The notes: generated by a model not told the origin, from the sequence alone. Shown: positions 19,658 to 29,642, numbered from the stretch's first letter. The stretch: 64,000 nucleotides of DNA from Rhodoferax sp. (GCA_019449595.1 JAGRPL010000002.1:62001-126000), one strand, 5' to 3'. Made by a program: numbers and translations.

Positions 19658-20374
19658 TCAACGAACCAATGACTGAGCTCTGTCAGGCCGATACTTCATA
19701 TAGCTTATCGTTCTTTCGCCGCAATTAAAGAGCAAATCCAAGATCGTTACGCCATGGGTAAAATCACCCCATAGTTGCGGGTACTCCTTATAGTCTGAAT
19801 AGTCGAACCATGAGAGACGAATATTGCGCCGAGAAAAAACCTCAGGCACGATGTAATCCTTTGCCGCTGGCCCTGAAATATACTCCCCACCTCCAGCCTG
19901 TGCACACAAATCAGCCAATCGCTCCGACTTACCTTCAATCAATTGGAAATCCCACGAGTTGCTGATCTTGGTCTGGATGCCAAGATAACGGCACACCACC
20001 TCAATGAGTGCCCGATTTAACTCGCTTAGATGCGTGTAAGTTCGGCCCAGATAATAAGGTTCAAATATCTTAGCCACCTCTTCAAAGCAAGCGGCCCTTC
20101 GGTAGTTTTGTACTATAGCCTTCCAGTGGTCCTGCTGCCACGCTACACCGTCGATCTCAGTTTCCCGGATAGTTTGGTAGTACTTTCCCTTTACTTTGAC
20201 AGGCACAGTCAGCCACTGCGTACCTTGCGGTGTCTTTATCTGGTTGCGGTTTCGCCAATCACGCCGCGTATATTGCATATCGTCGTAGAGAATAAATTCA
20301 TCTACGGCGGCGATCATGTCGAAATAGCCCTTCCAGGGAATGTAATTCGACTGAACGATAGCGATTTTTTTCAC
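19658..20374 (-). CDS. WbqC family protein
   Basis: This 238-residue protein is of the WbqC family (named from O-antigen clusters), with an opening like KKIAIVQSNYIPWKGYFDMI and an internal DDMQYTRRDWRNRNQIKT segment. The family is often found beside DegT-type aminotransferases and methyltransferases, and it may take part in aminoacyl or acyl modification of sugars, but its activity is not established. A 71-bp gap before it (20375-20445), the largest inside the cluster apart from that around manC, could carry an internal promoter. I see no clear one. Confidence 0.88.
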   Translation of the reverse strand: MKKIAIVQSNYIPWKGYFDMIAAVDEFILYDDMQYTRRDWRNRNQIKTPQGTQWLTVPVKVKGKYYQTIRETEIDGVAWQQDHWKAIVQNYRRAACFEEVAKIFEPYYLGRTYTHLSELNRALIEVVCRYLGIQTKISNSWDFQLIEGKSERLADLCAQAGGGEYISGPAAKDYIVPEVFSRRNIRLSWFDYSDYKEYPQLWGDFTHGVTILDLLFNCGERTISYMKYRPDRAQSLVR

Positions 20375-20445
20375 TTCGAAAATGGGGCATGCCCGGTTTG
20401 TTGGTAATAATTGCAGGCAACGTAACTATTGCCGGTTTTTAAAGG

Positions 20446-21543
20446 CTAAGCGGAATTTTTCCCAAATTCATTTATGACGTCACACACGCGCCGGATCTGA
20501 CTATCGGTATGTCCACCTGATATGGGTAGGCTCAATTCTGTGGCGTGCAACTCTTCCGCGATAGGATACGCGCCAGCAAGAATGCCTTGCATAGCCCCTT
20601 GACGATGCGGCGGAATCGGGTAGTGCACCTCCGTCTTCACTCCATGGTCAAGCAAATGCCGGCGCAAGGCATCGCGCTGCGGGTGGCGGATACCGTAGAT
20701 GTGAAATACATCAAACTCATCAGCACGATGCCGTGGTTTTTCAACCCAATCCGGCAGATTTTCAAAATACACATCGGCCAACGCACGCTTGTGGTCATTC
20801 ATCGCATCGAGGTGACTTAGTTTGACGCGCAAAAGCGCAGCCTGCAGTTCGTCTAGCCGCGAGTTCACGCCCACATAACGATTGACGTATTTCTGCTTGG
20901 ACCCGTAATTGCGCATGTGTCGCAATCGATCTGCCAGTGCGTCGTCCCCGGTGACGATGGCTCCCGCATCTCCCAGGGCACCAAGATTTTTGGTCGGATA
21001 AAAACTAAAACAACCGGCAACACCAAAGGTACCCGTCATCTGGCTGCCCAATTTTGCGCCGTGCGACTGCGCACAATCCTCTATTACCTTGAGGCCGTGC
21101 TCACAAGCAAAGGCGCCGATCGCATCCATGCGGCAGGTCTTACCGAATAGATGTGTGACACAGATGGCGCGCGTCTTGCTAGTAATGGCCTGCGGAAGAA
21201 GCGTTGCATCCATATTGAAAGTAGCCAATTCAGGCTCCACCAGTACAGGGTAATACCCGGCGCGAACAATGGCAAGAATGGTGGCGATGTAGGTGTTAGA
21301 TGCCACCAAGATGTCGCTCCCCTTGGGCAAGCCCAAGGCCTCAATGGATAGGATGAGCGCATCCAGCCCGTTCGCAACTCCGATGCAGTGCTTAACCCCT
21401 ACATACTGCGCGAACTCTGATTCAAAGGCAGAAACCTCCTGCCCAAGAACATACCAACCGCTTCGAATAACGCGGGTAGCCGCCGCCTCCAGTTCTTCCA
21501 TGAAGGAAGCATTGGAATTGGCAAGGCTTTCATACTCAACCAT
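20446..21543 (-). CDS. fdtB: DegT-type sugar aminotransferase, FdtB/QdtB-like
   Basis: This 365-residue PLP aminotransferase has the PLP Lys in SFYPTKNLGALGDAG (K185), after VIEDCAQSHGA. FdtB/QdtB aminates the 3-keto group of dTDP-3-keto-6-deoxyhexose to give dTDP-Fuc3N or dTDP-Qui3N. The assignment is supported by the FdtA/QdtA-type ketoisomerase immediately upstream in transcription, the usual pair. Fuc3N versus Qui3N cannot be decided by eye. It is separate from the WecE-type aminotransferase, which acts at C4, so the cluster may build two different dTDP-amino sugars. Confidence 0.85.
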   Translation of the reverse strand: MVEYESLANSNASFMEELEAAATRVIRSGWYVLGQEVSAFESEFAQYVGVKHCIGVANGLDALILSIEALGLPKGSDILVASNTYIATILAIVRAGYYPVLVEPELATFNMDATLLPQAITSKTRAICVTHLFGKTCRMDAIGAFACEHGLKVIEDCAQSHGAKLGSQMTGTFGVAGCFSFYPTKNLGALGDAGAIVTGDDALADRLRHMRNYGSKQKYVNRYVGVNSRLDELQAALLRVKLSHLDAMNDHKRALADVYFENLPDWVEKPRHRADEFDVFHIYGIRHPQRDALRRHLLDHGVKTEVHYPIPPHRQGAMQGILAGAYPIAEELHATELSLPISGGHTDSQIRRVCDVINEFGKNSA

Positions 21544-21545
21544 GG

Positions 21546-21920
21546 CTATTTCAATTCGTAGGGTGTGTCGACATACTCAGACCGATCATAAGTATGCGAT
21601 GACATCACCATTAAAACCGACCCAGGACCGAAGGTCATGGTGTGCCAGTCTTTGGGCTCAACCAAAAGGCACTGACTAGGTTGGTCAAGCACCATCGTGT
21701 CGACCATAACACCATCATTCATGTAGACGGTGACTGCTCCACACACTGCGATCAGTGCTTGTCGGGTGCGCAGATGGCGGTGTCCACCACGCGTCTGGCC
21801 GTCTGCACCGTAAATCCAATAGGTTCGCACCGGCGCAAACGGCAAGGCAGCATCAAGAACCGTGAGCGACCCACGTGCATCGGTAAACGTTGGAAGAATC
21901 AGTTGCGCGAAATGGCTCAT
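21546..21920 (-). CDS. fdtA: dTDP-6-deoxy-3,4-keto-hexulose isomerase, FdtA/QdtA family cupin
   Basis: This 124-residue RmlC-like cupin carries the family core RGGHRH near residue 44, where the His act in the 3,4-ketoisomerase reaction on dTDP-4-keto-6-deoxyglucose. The active-site Asp/His pairing and the size agree with FdtA/QdtA. It feeds FdtB just downstream, two bases away. The dTDP-glucose 4,6-dehydratase RmlB needed before it is not in this window. Confidence 0.87.
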   Translation of the reverse strand: MSHFAQLILPTFTDARGSLTVLDAALPFAPVRTYWIYGADGQTRGGHRHLRTRQALIAVCGAVTVYMNDGVMVDTMVLDQPSQCLLVEPKDWHTMTFGPGSVLMVMSSHTYDRSEYVDTPYELK

Positions 21921-21939
21921 GGTAATTCTCTAGGGTGCT

Positions 21940-23106
21940 CTAGTCTTTGCCAAAAACGTCGCGAGTAAACACTTTGCTGCGTACATCAGCTATCGCCGAA
22001 TCCAAACGATTACTGATAATGACATCCGCTTCTCGCTTGAACGCTGCAAGATCTTTCACAACGCGTGAACGATAAAACTCGGCATCAGTAATCACCGGTT
22101 CATACACGATCACCTCAATTCCCTTGGCCTTGATCCGTTTCATGATGCCTTGGATACTCGAAGACCGGAAGTTATCGGACCCGAATTTCATCACCAAACG
22201 ATAAATCCCGACCACTTTGGGTTTGAGCTTGAGAACTTCCTGCGCAATGAAATCCTTACGCGTCCCGTTGGCGTCCACGATGGCACCAATCAATGTCTGA
22301 GGCACATCTTGAAAATTAGCTAAAAGCTGCTTGGTGTCTTTGGGAAGACAGTAACCACCGTAGCCAAAAGAAGGGTTATTGTAGTGCCCCCCAATACGCG
22401 GATCCAGGCAGACGCCGTCGATGATCTGGCGCGTGTTGAGTTCATGAATTGCCGCGTAGGTGTCAAGCTCATTGAAATAGGCCACACGCATAGCCAGATA
22501 GGTATTTGCAAAGAGCTTGATGGCTTCAGCCTCAGTACTATCGCACAGGAGGATGGGAATATCATTTTTCACAGCCCCTTGCCGTAGTAGTTCCGCAAAA
22601 ACCTGGCCACGAGGCGACGTGTCACCGACCACAATACGTGAGGGGTATAGGTTATCAAAAAGTGCTTTCCCTTCCCGCAAAAACTCGGGTGAAAAAAATA
22701 TTTCTTGGCAGCGAAACTGTTCACGAATTTTTTTTGTATATCCCACGGGCACCGTGCTTTTAATCACCATCGTCGCTTGCGAGTTGACGGCACGCACGTC
22801 TCGTATCACCGATTCAATTGAGTGAGTATCGAAGTAGTTGGTCTCAGGGTCATAGTCGGTAGGAGTGGCTATGACCACAAAATTCGCATCAACATAAGCA
22901 TCGACTTTGTCCAACGTGGCGCGAAAGTTCAAGTTCTTTGTTTGCAGATATTGCGAAACCTCCGCATCTTCGATGGGGGATAGCCTTGCATTGAGCATGT
23001 CAACCTTGGCCGGCACAATATCTAACGCGACAACCTCATTGTGTTGAGCCAACAGCAGTGCAATGGAAAGACCCACATAGCCGGTGCCGGCAATAGCAAT
23101 TTTCAT
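21940..23106 (-). CDS. ugd: UDP-glucose 6-dehydrogenase
   Basis: This 388-residue enzyme oxidises UDP-glucose to UDP-glucuronate using two NAD+. The dinucleotide motif is GTGYVGLS (7-14) and the catalytic Cys lies in [12 protein letters not shown] (C253). The length and the [11 protein letters not shown] pattern fit the short E. coli Ugd/KfiD subtype. It supplies uronic acid to the glycan, or serves it via later epimerases. It begins six bases after the gmd gene ends. Confidence 0.94.
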   Translation of the reverse strand: MKIAIAGTGYVGLSIALLLAQHNEVVALDIVPAKVDMLNARLSPIEDAEVSQYLQTKNLNFRATLDKVDAYVDANFVVIATPTDYDPETNYFDTHSIESVIRDVRAVNSQATMVIKSTVPVGYTKKIREQFRCQEIFFSPEFLREGKALFDNLYPSRIVVGDTSPRGQVFAELLRQGAVKNDIPILLCDSTEAEAIKLFANTYLAMRVAYFNELDTYAAIHELNTRQIIDGVCLDPRIGGHYNNPSFGYGGYCLPKDTKQLLANFQDVPQTLIGAIVDANGTRKDFIAQEVLKLKPKVVGIYRLVMKFGSDNFRSSSIQGIMKRIKAKGIEVIVYEPVITDAEFYRSRVVKDLAAFKREADVIISNRLDSAIADVRSKVFTRDVFGKD

Positions 23107-23112
23107 GGGAAT

Positions 23113-24213
23113 CTATTCAACGCTTACGCTAACACCATATCCATTCGCCTTCAGCAACGCATGCTGCTTGGCCTGCGCCAGATCGTGGGTCACCATCTCT
23201 TTGCACATCTCCTGCGCCGTGATGTCCGGCACCCAACCCAGCTTCTGCTTGGCCTTGGCAGGGTCGCCCAGCAGGGTTTTCACCTCGGCCGGGCGGAAGT
23301 AGCGCGGGTCAATCTTGACGACGGGTTTATCGCCACAGTAGCCGACCTCGTCCACGCCCTGCCCTTGCCAGCGCAATTCCATGCCCAATTCGGCGGCGCT
23401 CCATTCTATGAACTGGCGCACGCTGTACTGCTTGCCGGTGGCAATGACGAAGTCTTCGGGTTGCGCTTGCTGCAACATCATCCATTGCATGCGCACGTAG
23501 TCTTTGGCGTGGCCCCAGTCACGTAGGGCGTCGATGTTGCCCATATAGAGGCAGTCCTCCAGGCCCTGACTAATGTTGGCCAGGCCACGGGTGATCTTCC
23601 GGGTGACGAAGGTTTCGCCACGGCGCGGGCTTTCGTGGTTGAAGAGGATGCCGTTGCAGGCGTACAAACCATACGCCTCGCGGTAGTTGACCGTGATCCA
23701 GTAGGCGTAGAGCTTGGCCACGGCGTAGGGACTGCGGGGGTAAAACGGCGTGGTTTCGCGTTGCGGGGTTTCTTGCACCAAGCCGTAGAGTTCGCTGGTA
23801 GAGGCTTGGTAAAAGCGGGTTTTCTTCTCCAGCCCAAGAATGCGGATGGCTTCCAGCAGGCGCAGGGTGCCTATGCCGACTACGTCGGCGGTGTATTCGG
23901 GGCTCTCGAAGCTGACGGCCACGTGGCTTTGGGCGCCCAAGTTGTAGATTTCATCGGGCTGGGTTTCCTGCACGATGCGCACCAAGTTGCTGGTGTCGCT
24001 CAGGTCACCGTAGTGCAGCTTGAAGTGGGCGTTGGGAATGTGCGGGTCTTGGTAGATGTGATCCACCCGGCCGGTATTAAAGCTGGAGACCCGCCGCTTG
24101 ATGCCGTGCACGATGTAGCCTTTTTCCAGCAGAAACTCGGCAAGGTAAGAGCCGTCCTGGCCGGTGATGCCCGTAATAAGGGCTACTTTTGGCTGTACAT
24201 TGGTTTTGCTCAT
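23113..24213 (-). CDS. gmd: GDP-mannose 4,6-dehydratase
   Basis: This 366-residue extended SDR converts GDP-mannose to GDP-4-keto-6-deoxymannose. It has [14 protein letters not shown] near the N-terminus, a Thr/Ser-Glu pair in STSELYG, and the catalytic Y163-xxx-K167 (YAVAK). The RRxSSFNTGR stretch after the first strand is typical of Gmd. With fcl and manC upstream it makes GDP-L-fucose. Codon use and GC look higher here than in the genes from ugd to the H-NS region, more like the surrounding genome. Confidence 0.97.
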   Translation of the reverse strand: MSKTNVQPKVALITGITGQDGSYLAEFLLEKGYIVHGIKRRVSSFNTGRVDHIYQDPHIPNAHFKLHYGDLSDTSNLVRIVQETQPDEIYNLGAQSHVAVSFESPEYTADVVGIGTLRLLEAIRILGLEKKTRFYQASTSELYGLVQETPQRETTPFYPRSPYAVAKLYAYWITVNYREAYGLYACNGILFNHESPRRGETFVTRKITRGLANISQGLEDCLYMGNIDALRDWGHAKDYVRMQWMMLQQAQPEDFVIATGKQYSVRQFIEWSAAELGMELRWQGQGVDEVGYCGDKPVVKIDPRYFRPAEVKTLLGDPAKAKQKLGWVPDITAQEMCKEMVTHDLAQAKQHALLKANGYGVSVSVE

Positions 24214-25184
24214 GTTGTTTTTTTCAAGAAATCTTGGTACGCCATTGTCAAACCCCTATGTAAATTGACTTGTGCCCGCCAGCCCAGCGCGTTGATGACA
24301 CTGCTGTCCATCAGCTTACGGGGGGCACCATCGGGTTTTGTAGTGTCAAAATCTATCTCGCCTTGGTAGCCCACCGCTTGCCCAATGGCGTACGCCAATT
24401 CAACAATCGTGACGTCTTGACCATAGCCCACATTGATATGGCTTTGCATCGGCAAAGTGTGCTGGGCGTAGGTGGTATTGGGTAGATTCATCACATGAAT
24501 GCACGCTGCGGCCATATCGTCTACATACAAAAATTCTCGACGAGGCGTTCCGGTGCCCCATATAGTGACGAATGGTGCCTTGCTTGTCTTGGCCTCATGA
24601 AAACGACGTATTAGTGCCGGGATAACATGACTATTCTCTGAGTGGTAATTGTCACCAGGACCGTACAGGTTAGTGGGCATGACACTGCGGTAGTCAACGC
24701 CATGGCTAAGGGCATATTGGCGGTTGTAACTTTCGCAAAGCTTGATTCCGGCAATTTTGGCAATAGCGTAAGGCTCGTTGGTGGGCTCCAGTGCGCCAGT
24801 AAGCAAGGCACATTCAGCCATGGGTTGGGGCGCTTGGCGGGGGTAGATGCAGCTGGAGCCTAAAAACAGCAGTTTTTTGACCTTGTTTTGAAAGGCCGCT
24901 TCGATCACATTAGCCTGCATCATCAGGTTTTGATAGATGAAGTCCGCCGGATAGGTGCTGTTGGCATGGATGCCGCCAACCTTGGCGGCAGCAAGGTAGA
25001 CCTGATCGGGTTTTTCTAATGCAAAAAATTCCCGGACGGCAGCTTGATTAGTCAGGTCCAGTTCGGCGTGGCTGCGAGTGATGATGCTCCCTATGGGGTG
25101 ACCAGCCGCCAGCAGCTGGCGCACAATAGCCGATCCGACCATGCCGCAATGACCGGCAACGTAAATTCCAGAATTCGTAGTCAC
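24210..25184 (-). CDS. fcl: GDP-L-fucose synthase
   Basis: This 324-residue epimerase-reductase turns GDP-4-keto-6-deoxymannose into GDP-L-fucose. It has [11 protein letters not shown] (NADP-binding), LGSSCIYP and the catalytic Y139-xxx-K143 (YAIAK), and it ends like WcaG family members. It overlaps gmd by four bases and manC by four bases, so manC-fcl-gmd is one coupled operon. Confidence 0.97.
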   Translation of the reverse strand: MTTNSGIYVAGHCGMVGSAIVRQLLAAGHPIGSIITRSHAELDLTNQAAVREFFALEKPDQVYLAAAKVGGIHANSTYPADFIYQNLMMQANVIEAAFQNKVKKLLFLGSSCIYPRQAPQPMAECALLTGALEPTNEPYAIAKIAGIKLCESYNRQYALSHGVDYRSVMPTNLYGPGDNYHSENSHVIPALIRRFHEAKTSKAPFVTIWGTGTPRREFLYVDDMAAACIHVMNLPNTTYAQHTLPMQSHINVGYGQDVTIVELAYAIGQAVGYQGEIDFDTTKPDGAPRKLMDSSVINALGWRAQVNLHRGLTMAYQDFLKKTT

Positions 25185-26602
25185 GCGGGCACCCTACCGT
25201 AAATGTCGTCAAAACGCACAATGTCATCCTCACCCAGGTAATTTCCCGACTGAATCTCGACTATCTCTAGCGGAACCGTGCCGGGATTGGCTAGGCGGTG
25301 AACCTGACCTAACGGAATGAATGTGCTTTGGTTTTCATGCAAAACCAGTACTTGGTCGCCGTTGGTAACTTCGGCGGTGCCACTCACCACCACCCAGTGC
25401 TCTGCCCGATGCTCGTGTTTTTGCAGTGACAGCGACGCCCCGGGCTTGACCGTAATGCGTTTGACCTGGTGACGCGGTCCCACATCCACACTGTCGTACC
25501 AACCCCAAGGGCGTGCCACACGTCGATGTTGAACCGCCTGCGAAGCGTCCAGCGACTCCAACCGCGCCACCACCTCTTTCACGGCTTCGGCATGCTCAAC
25601 ATTCGCCACCAACAAGGCATCCGGCGTGTCGATAATCAACAGGTTTTTGGTGCCCAGGGCCACCACGGGGCGATGGCCAGCCGCATGGATAAAGGTGTCG
25701 CTGTCGTTGAGGTGGTGTGCATACTGCGAATCACCGCCAGAACGATTTCCATGCTTATCAGGCGTTGCAAGATCGGCCACTGCATTCCAGCTCCCCACAT
25801 CGCTCCATGTCCCGGAAAATGGAAATACGACCACATTAGCCGCACGTTCCATCACCGCATAATCAATAGATTGACTGCGGCAACCAGCAAAAGCCTGCGC
25901 ATCCGGTCGGGTAAAAGAACCGTCTTGCTGGGGGAGACGCATGGCAAGGCGACAGACCGCCAGAATGTCGGGAGCGTGCGTTTGCAACGCGTCGAGTAAT
26001 TTTTGAGCTCGCACCAAAAAGATACCTGCATTCCACAAGTATTGCCCACTGGCGAGGAGTTCCTGCGCACGATCCTGAACGGGTTTTTCTACGAACTGCG
26101 CGACAACATATCCTCCGCCATCGGATGCCCCCCCCTTTTGGATATACCCATAGGCGGTACTGGGCGAGCTGGGCGTGACGCCAAAGGTTACCAAGCTCCC
26201 TGTTTGGGCAGCAGGTGCTGCTCCGCGCACCATATCCACAAAGGTTTGCACGTCAGGAATGTGATGGTCCGCAGGGCAAAACAGCAACAAGGCATCCGGT
26301 GGGGCCGCCAGTGCGGCCAGCGCCATGGCAGCAGCCGTATTTTTGGGTTGCGGCTCCAGAATCTGACGCACGGCAACGCCTGCCTCTGCCGCTGCCTCCG
26401 CAACCAGAAAGCGGTGCTCTTCGGACGACACACAGGTGATGCCGTCGGCTGCCCCCTCCAGCAGATGCGCTACGCGCTCCAGGGTGAGTTGCAGCAACGA
26501 CTTCCCAGCCAAGAGGGGGATAAACTGCTTGGGAAAAGCCTTGCGCGACAGCGGCCACAGGCGGGTTCCGCTGCCGCCACAGAGAATAACGGGATGGATC
26601 AT
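25181..26602 (-). CDS. manC: Mannose-1-phosphate guanylyltransferase / mannose-6-phosphate isomerase
   Basis: This is a 473-residue bifunctional type II enzyme. The N-terminal GDP-mannose pyrophosphorylase domain has [19 protein letters not shown] (about 9-27), and the C-terminal cupin isomerase domain includes [12 protein letters not shown], then [18 protein letters not shown]. It makes GDP-mannose from fructose-6-phosphate and mannose-1-phosphate, but the phosphomannomutase (manB) is not in the window. It starts the leftward glycan cluster. A small hairpin (GGCGGCA...TGCCGCC, 26629-26650) lies in the 99-bp gap to the storage-lipid region. Confidence 0.96.
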   Translation of the reverse strand: MIHPVILCGGSGTRLWPLSRKAFPKQFIPLLAGKSLLQLTLERVAHLLEGAADGITCVSSEEHRFLVAEAAAEAGVAVRQILEPQPKNTAAAMALAALAAPPDALLLFCPADHHIPDVQTFVDMVRGAAPAAQTGSLVTFGVTPSSPSTAYGYIQKGGASDGGGYVVAQFVEKPVQDRAQELLASGQYLWNAGIFLVRAQKLLDALQTHAPDILAVCRLAMRLPQQDGSFTRPDAQAFAGCRSQSIDYAVMERAANVVVFPFSGTWSDVGSWNAVADLATPDKHGNRSGGDSQYAHHLNDSDTFIHAAGHRPVVALGTKNLLIIDTPDALLVANVEHAEAVKEVVARLESLDASQAVQHRRVARPWGWYDSVDVGPRHQVKRITVKPGASLSLQKHEHRAEHWVVVSGTAEVTNGDQVLVLHENQSTFIPLGQVHRLANPGTVPLEIVEIQSGNYLGEDDIVRFDDIYGRVPA

Positions 26603-26628
26603 GCAGGATGCCGGGGTGTTGAGCGCAT

Positions 26629-26650
26629 GGCGGCATTGTAAGTTGCCGCC
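26629..26650. other. Small hairpin between manC and the acyl-CoA reductase gene
   Basis: The perfect inverted repeat GGCGGCA (26629-26635) and TGCCGCC (26644-26650) with an 8-base loop lies in the gap between the two leftward genes. A second short repeat, CAGGC/GCCTG, follows at 26678-26692. Neither has a U-tract on the leftward strand, so I do not claim a terminator. It could still cut transcription from the lipid gene into the glycan operon. Confidence 0.4.
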
Positions 26651-26701
26651 TCACTCTCGCGTATTCATCACGCCCTCCAGGCAACACGCCTGCCGCACAC
26701 C

Positions 26702-28711
26702 TCAGAAATGAATCCCCCGCATCATCTGCTGCATGGCAATGGCTTCGGCGGACAGTTGTTGCTTAACCGGCTTCTCACCCGGCTTCTGCCCCTTGGCAGC
26801 CGTGGAGTCGGGGAACATGCGGAAGCTGGTGTTCATGGCAATCTGCGCAATGCGTGGCACCAGGGCATGCATGAGCTGCCCCGTGATGCCCAGCCGGGTG
26901 GCAATGCGCACAGGCTTGAAGATGCAAGCCTGCGCCACCATATCGGCGGCCTGCTCGGGAGACAGCGTGGGCACGTTGTTGTAGAGGTTGGTCGGCGCAA
27001 TCATGGGGGTACGCACCAGCGGCATGTTGATGGTGGTGAACGAGATGCCCTGGTCGGCAAACTCGCTGGAGGCGCAGCGCGTCCAGGCGTCCAGTGCGGC
27101 TTTGGAAGCCACATAGGCACTGAAACGGGGTGCATTGGTCAGCACGCCAATCGAGCTGATATTGACTACATGCCCCTTCTTTTTGGTGACCATGCCCGGC
27201 AAAAAACCCATGGTGACGCGCAGGCAGCCAAAATAGTTGAGCTGCATGGTGCGCTCGTAGTCATGGAAACGGTCATAGCTACCCTCGATGGCGCGGCGAA
27301 TGGAGCGGCCGGCATTGTTGACCAGGAAGTCCACACCGCCATGGTCGTCAATAACCTGTTTTACAAAACGGTCGCAATCGGCCATGTCGGCAATATCCGC
27401 CGGATAGGCCAGAAAACGGTACCCCTTGGCCTTGGCCTCCTTGCAGGCTTCCTCCAGCTTGTCCACGTCGCGGCCGCATATCAGGGTAATGGCTCCCGCT
27501 TCGGCAAACTTGTGCGCTGCAGCCAGACCGATCCCTGATGAGCCCCCCGTCACCAGCACTACTTTGCCGGCTACCGTGCCCTTGAGCGAACGGTCGATGT
27601 GCAGATCCGGGTCCAGGTGGCGCTCCCAGTAGTCCCACAGGCGCCATGCATAGTCTTTCAGATTGGGGCACTCCACGCCCGTACCCTTGAGCATGGCCTG
27701 TGCATCGCGACAGTCAAAACGGGTGGGGTAGTTCACAAACGTGAGCATGTCTTCGGGCAGGCTCAGGTCTTTCATGATGGCGTTGCGCACGCGGCGCACC
27801 GGCGCCAGCGCCATCAGGCTCTTGGTGACACTGCGGGGAATGAATCCCAGCAGCGCCGCGTTGACAAACAGGTTCATCCGCGGCGCATGCGCGGCCTTGC
27901 CAAAGATGTCCAGCACGTCGCCCACGCGGTAACCGACGGGATCCACCAGGTGGTAGCACTGCTTGCTGATGCCCGTCTTGTGACTGATGGCGTTCAAGGC
28001 GTCCACCACAAAATCCACGGGAACGATATTGATGCGCCCACCCTCCAGGCCGATGGCTGGCATCCAGGGCGGCAGCAGCTGGCGCATGCGCTGGATGAGC
28101 TTGAAGAAGTAATACGGACCGTCAATCTTGTCCATCTCGCCCGTGCGGCTGTCACCGACCACCATGGCGGGCCGATATACCGACCACGGCACCTTGCACT
28201 CCTTGCGCACGATTTTTTCACTCTCGTGCTTGGTCATGAAATAGGGGTGGTCGTAGTTCTCGGCCTCTTCGAACATGTCCTCGCGGAAAACCCCTTCGTA
28301 CAAACCGGCTGCCGCGATACTGGAGACGTGGTGGAAGTGCCCGGCGTCCAGGGCCTTGGCCAGTTCCACGGTATTGCGCGTGCCTTCGATGTTGACGGCA
28401 ATCTGGCTCTCTTCGTCGGCGCTCAGGTCATACACCGCGGCGAGGTGGTAGAAATGGTCAATCTGGCCCTTCAGCCCTTTGATCACGTCGGCACCCATGC
28501 CGAGTTTTTTGCTGGTCAGGTCGCCAAAAACGGGCACCGCACGTGCGGCACTTCGGGCATCGTTGAGCCCCCAGAAAACGCGCAGGTCATCGACCTTTGC
28601 GGCACTCTCCTGACGGAGCAGAAAATGGACCACAGCGCCTTTGCGCTCCAGCAGTTTCTTGACGAGCCGTTTACCAATAAAGCCGGTGGCACCGGTAACA
28701 AAATACTGCAT
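26702..28711 (-). CDS. Two-domain fatty acyl-CoA reductase (FAR), Marinobacter wax-ester type
   Basis: The 669-residue protein fuses an N-terminal extended SDR/acyl-CoA-reductase domain (GATGFIGKRL at 7-16, Y157-xxx-K161) to a C-terminal classical SDR domain (TGGSSGIG 388-395, NNAG 465-468, Y533-xxx-K537). From recall it strongly resembles the Marinobacter FAR Maqu_2507, which reduces acyl-CoA to fatty alcohol with NADPH in two steps. Start 28711 gives the MQYFVTGATGFIG N-terminus. An upstream start (28735) would add eight residues. A wax ester synthase is encoded 4 kb away. Other SDR substrates cannot be ruled out. Confidence 0.88.
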   Translation of the reverse strand: MQYFVTGATGFIGKRLVKKLLERKGAVVHFLLRQESAAKVDDLRVFWGLNDARSAARAVPVFGDLTSKKLGMGADVIKGLKGQIDHFYHLAAVYDLSADEESQIAVNIEGTRNTVELAKALDAGHFHHVSSIAAAGLYEGVFREDMFEEAENYDHPYFMTKHESEKIVRKECKVPWSVYRPAMVVGDSRTGEMDKIDGPYYFFKLIQRMRQLLPPWMPAIGLEGGRINIVPVDFVVDALNAISHKTGISKQCYHLVDPVGYRVGDVLDIFGKAAHAPRMNLFVNAALLGFIPRSVTKSLMALAPVRRVRNAIMKDLSLPEDMLTFVNYPTRFDCRDAQAMLKGTGVECPNLKDYAWRLWDYWERHLDPDLHIDRSLKGTVAGKVVLVTGGSSGIGLAAAHKFAEAGAITLICGRDVDKLEEACKEAKAKGYRFLAYPADIADMADCDRFVKQVIDDHGGVDFLVNNAGRSIRRAIEGSYDRFHDYERTMQLNYFGCLRVTMGFLPGMVTKKKGHVVNISSIGVLTNAPRFSAYVASKAALDAWTRCASSEFADQGISFTTINMPLVRTPMIAPTNLYNNVPTLSPEQAADMVAQACIFKPVRIATRLGITGQLMHALVPRIAQIAMNTSFRMFPDSTAAKGQKPGEKPVKQQLSAEAIAMQQMMRGIHF

Positions 28712-28790
28712 ACACACTCCCATTAAGGGAAGCATTCTTACCCAGATTATGAGGACGCATGTTCAGCGTAAACCCGCACACCTTCGCTGC

Positions 28791-28815
28791 AAAAAGGCGG
28801 CCCCACAGGGGCCGC
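28791..28815 (-). terminator. Leftward intrinsic terminator upstream of the acyl-CoA reductase
   Basis: On the minus strand GCGGCCCC-TGT-GGGGCCGC is followed by a run of five T, a textbook intrinsic terminator (stem 28797-28815). It lies about 80 bp before the reductase start, on the strand of that gene. No annotated minus-strand gene is found between it and the phasin gene to the right. It may end a short leader transcript, act as an attenuator, or insulate against antisense readthrough. Confidence 0.6.
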
Positions 28816-28931
28816 AACAAGTTAGTAAAGCCCACCTAAACACGAACCCCTACTGCGCGTAGAGTGGAGAATTGCAGTGGCGTGTCATATCCGCGTCCAA
28901 GTGAACAACCCTATTTTTCCTGGAGCTCCCC

Positions 28932-29495
28932 ATGGTCACCAAACTCAAAAAGAAATCCGGCACCACCAAAGCAACTGGCGCCCAACTGTCTGGCTCTGTC
29001 AAGGATTCGGCACAGCAGATCTGGCAGGCCGGCTTGGGTGCTTTCACCCGGGCACAGGCAGAAGGGTCCAAAGCCTTTGAATCCCTGGTCAAGGAAGGCA
29101 TCAGCATCCAGCGCAAGACTCAGGCTGCGGCTGAAGAGAAAATTTCCGAGGCCACCAACAAGATGTCCACCATGGCAACCGATATTTCTGCCAAGGCATC
29201 CGGCCAGTGGGACAAGCTGGAAAATATTTTTGAGGAACGCGTGGCCAAGGCCCTGAACAAACTGGGCGTTCCCTCCGCCAAAGATGTCAACGCCCTCATC
29301 GACCGCATTGACGAGTTGAACAAGGCCGTCCAGAAACTCTCCGCCAAAGCCCCTGCCGCCAAGTCCGCCGCCCCCAAGGCCAAGGCAACGCCAGCCCGTA
29401 AATCCGCCAAGGCGGCGCCCAAGCGTGCAGCACCGGCCCGCAAGACCACGCGGTCCGGAGCAACCAAGGCGGTAGCGCCGGCACAAGCCGAGTAA
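28932..29495 (+). CDS. PHA granule-associated phasin, PhaF/PhaI-like
   Basis: This 187-residue phasin has an amphipathic, coiled-coil-like N-terminal domain (about 15-125) containing GAFTRAQAEGSKAFESLVKEG, a common phasin opening, and an Ala/Lys/Pro-rich C-terminal tail (about 135-187) like the histone H1-type tail of PhaF. Such proteins coat polyhydroxyalkanoate granules, and the tail can bind DNA. The ATG follows a GGAG site. The gene stands alone on the plus strand, with the patatin gene starting about 150 bp later. Confidence 0.9.
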   Translation: MVTKLKKKSGTTKATGAQLSGSVKDSAQQIWQAGLGAFTRAQAEGSKAFESLVKEGISIQRKTQAAAEEKISEATNKMSTMATDISAKASGQWDKLENIFEERVAKALNKLGVPSAKDVNALIDRIDELNKAVQKLSAKAPAAKSAAPKAKATPARKSAKAAPKRAAPARKTTRSGATKAVAPAQAE

Positions 29496-29642
29496 GCACC
29501 CCGGCGATCCGCACGGGACAGGGGCGCAGTGGCGTCCCTTGGACCATGTGGGCGCCATTCCAGCCGCAGCGCGCGGTCAACGCACCTTGGTTTGTTGCAT
29601 TGCAACAATACAGATCCACATGGCACTCTACACTTCGCATCC

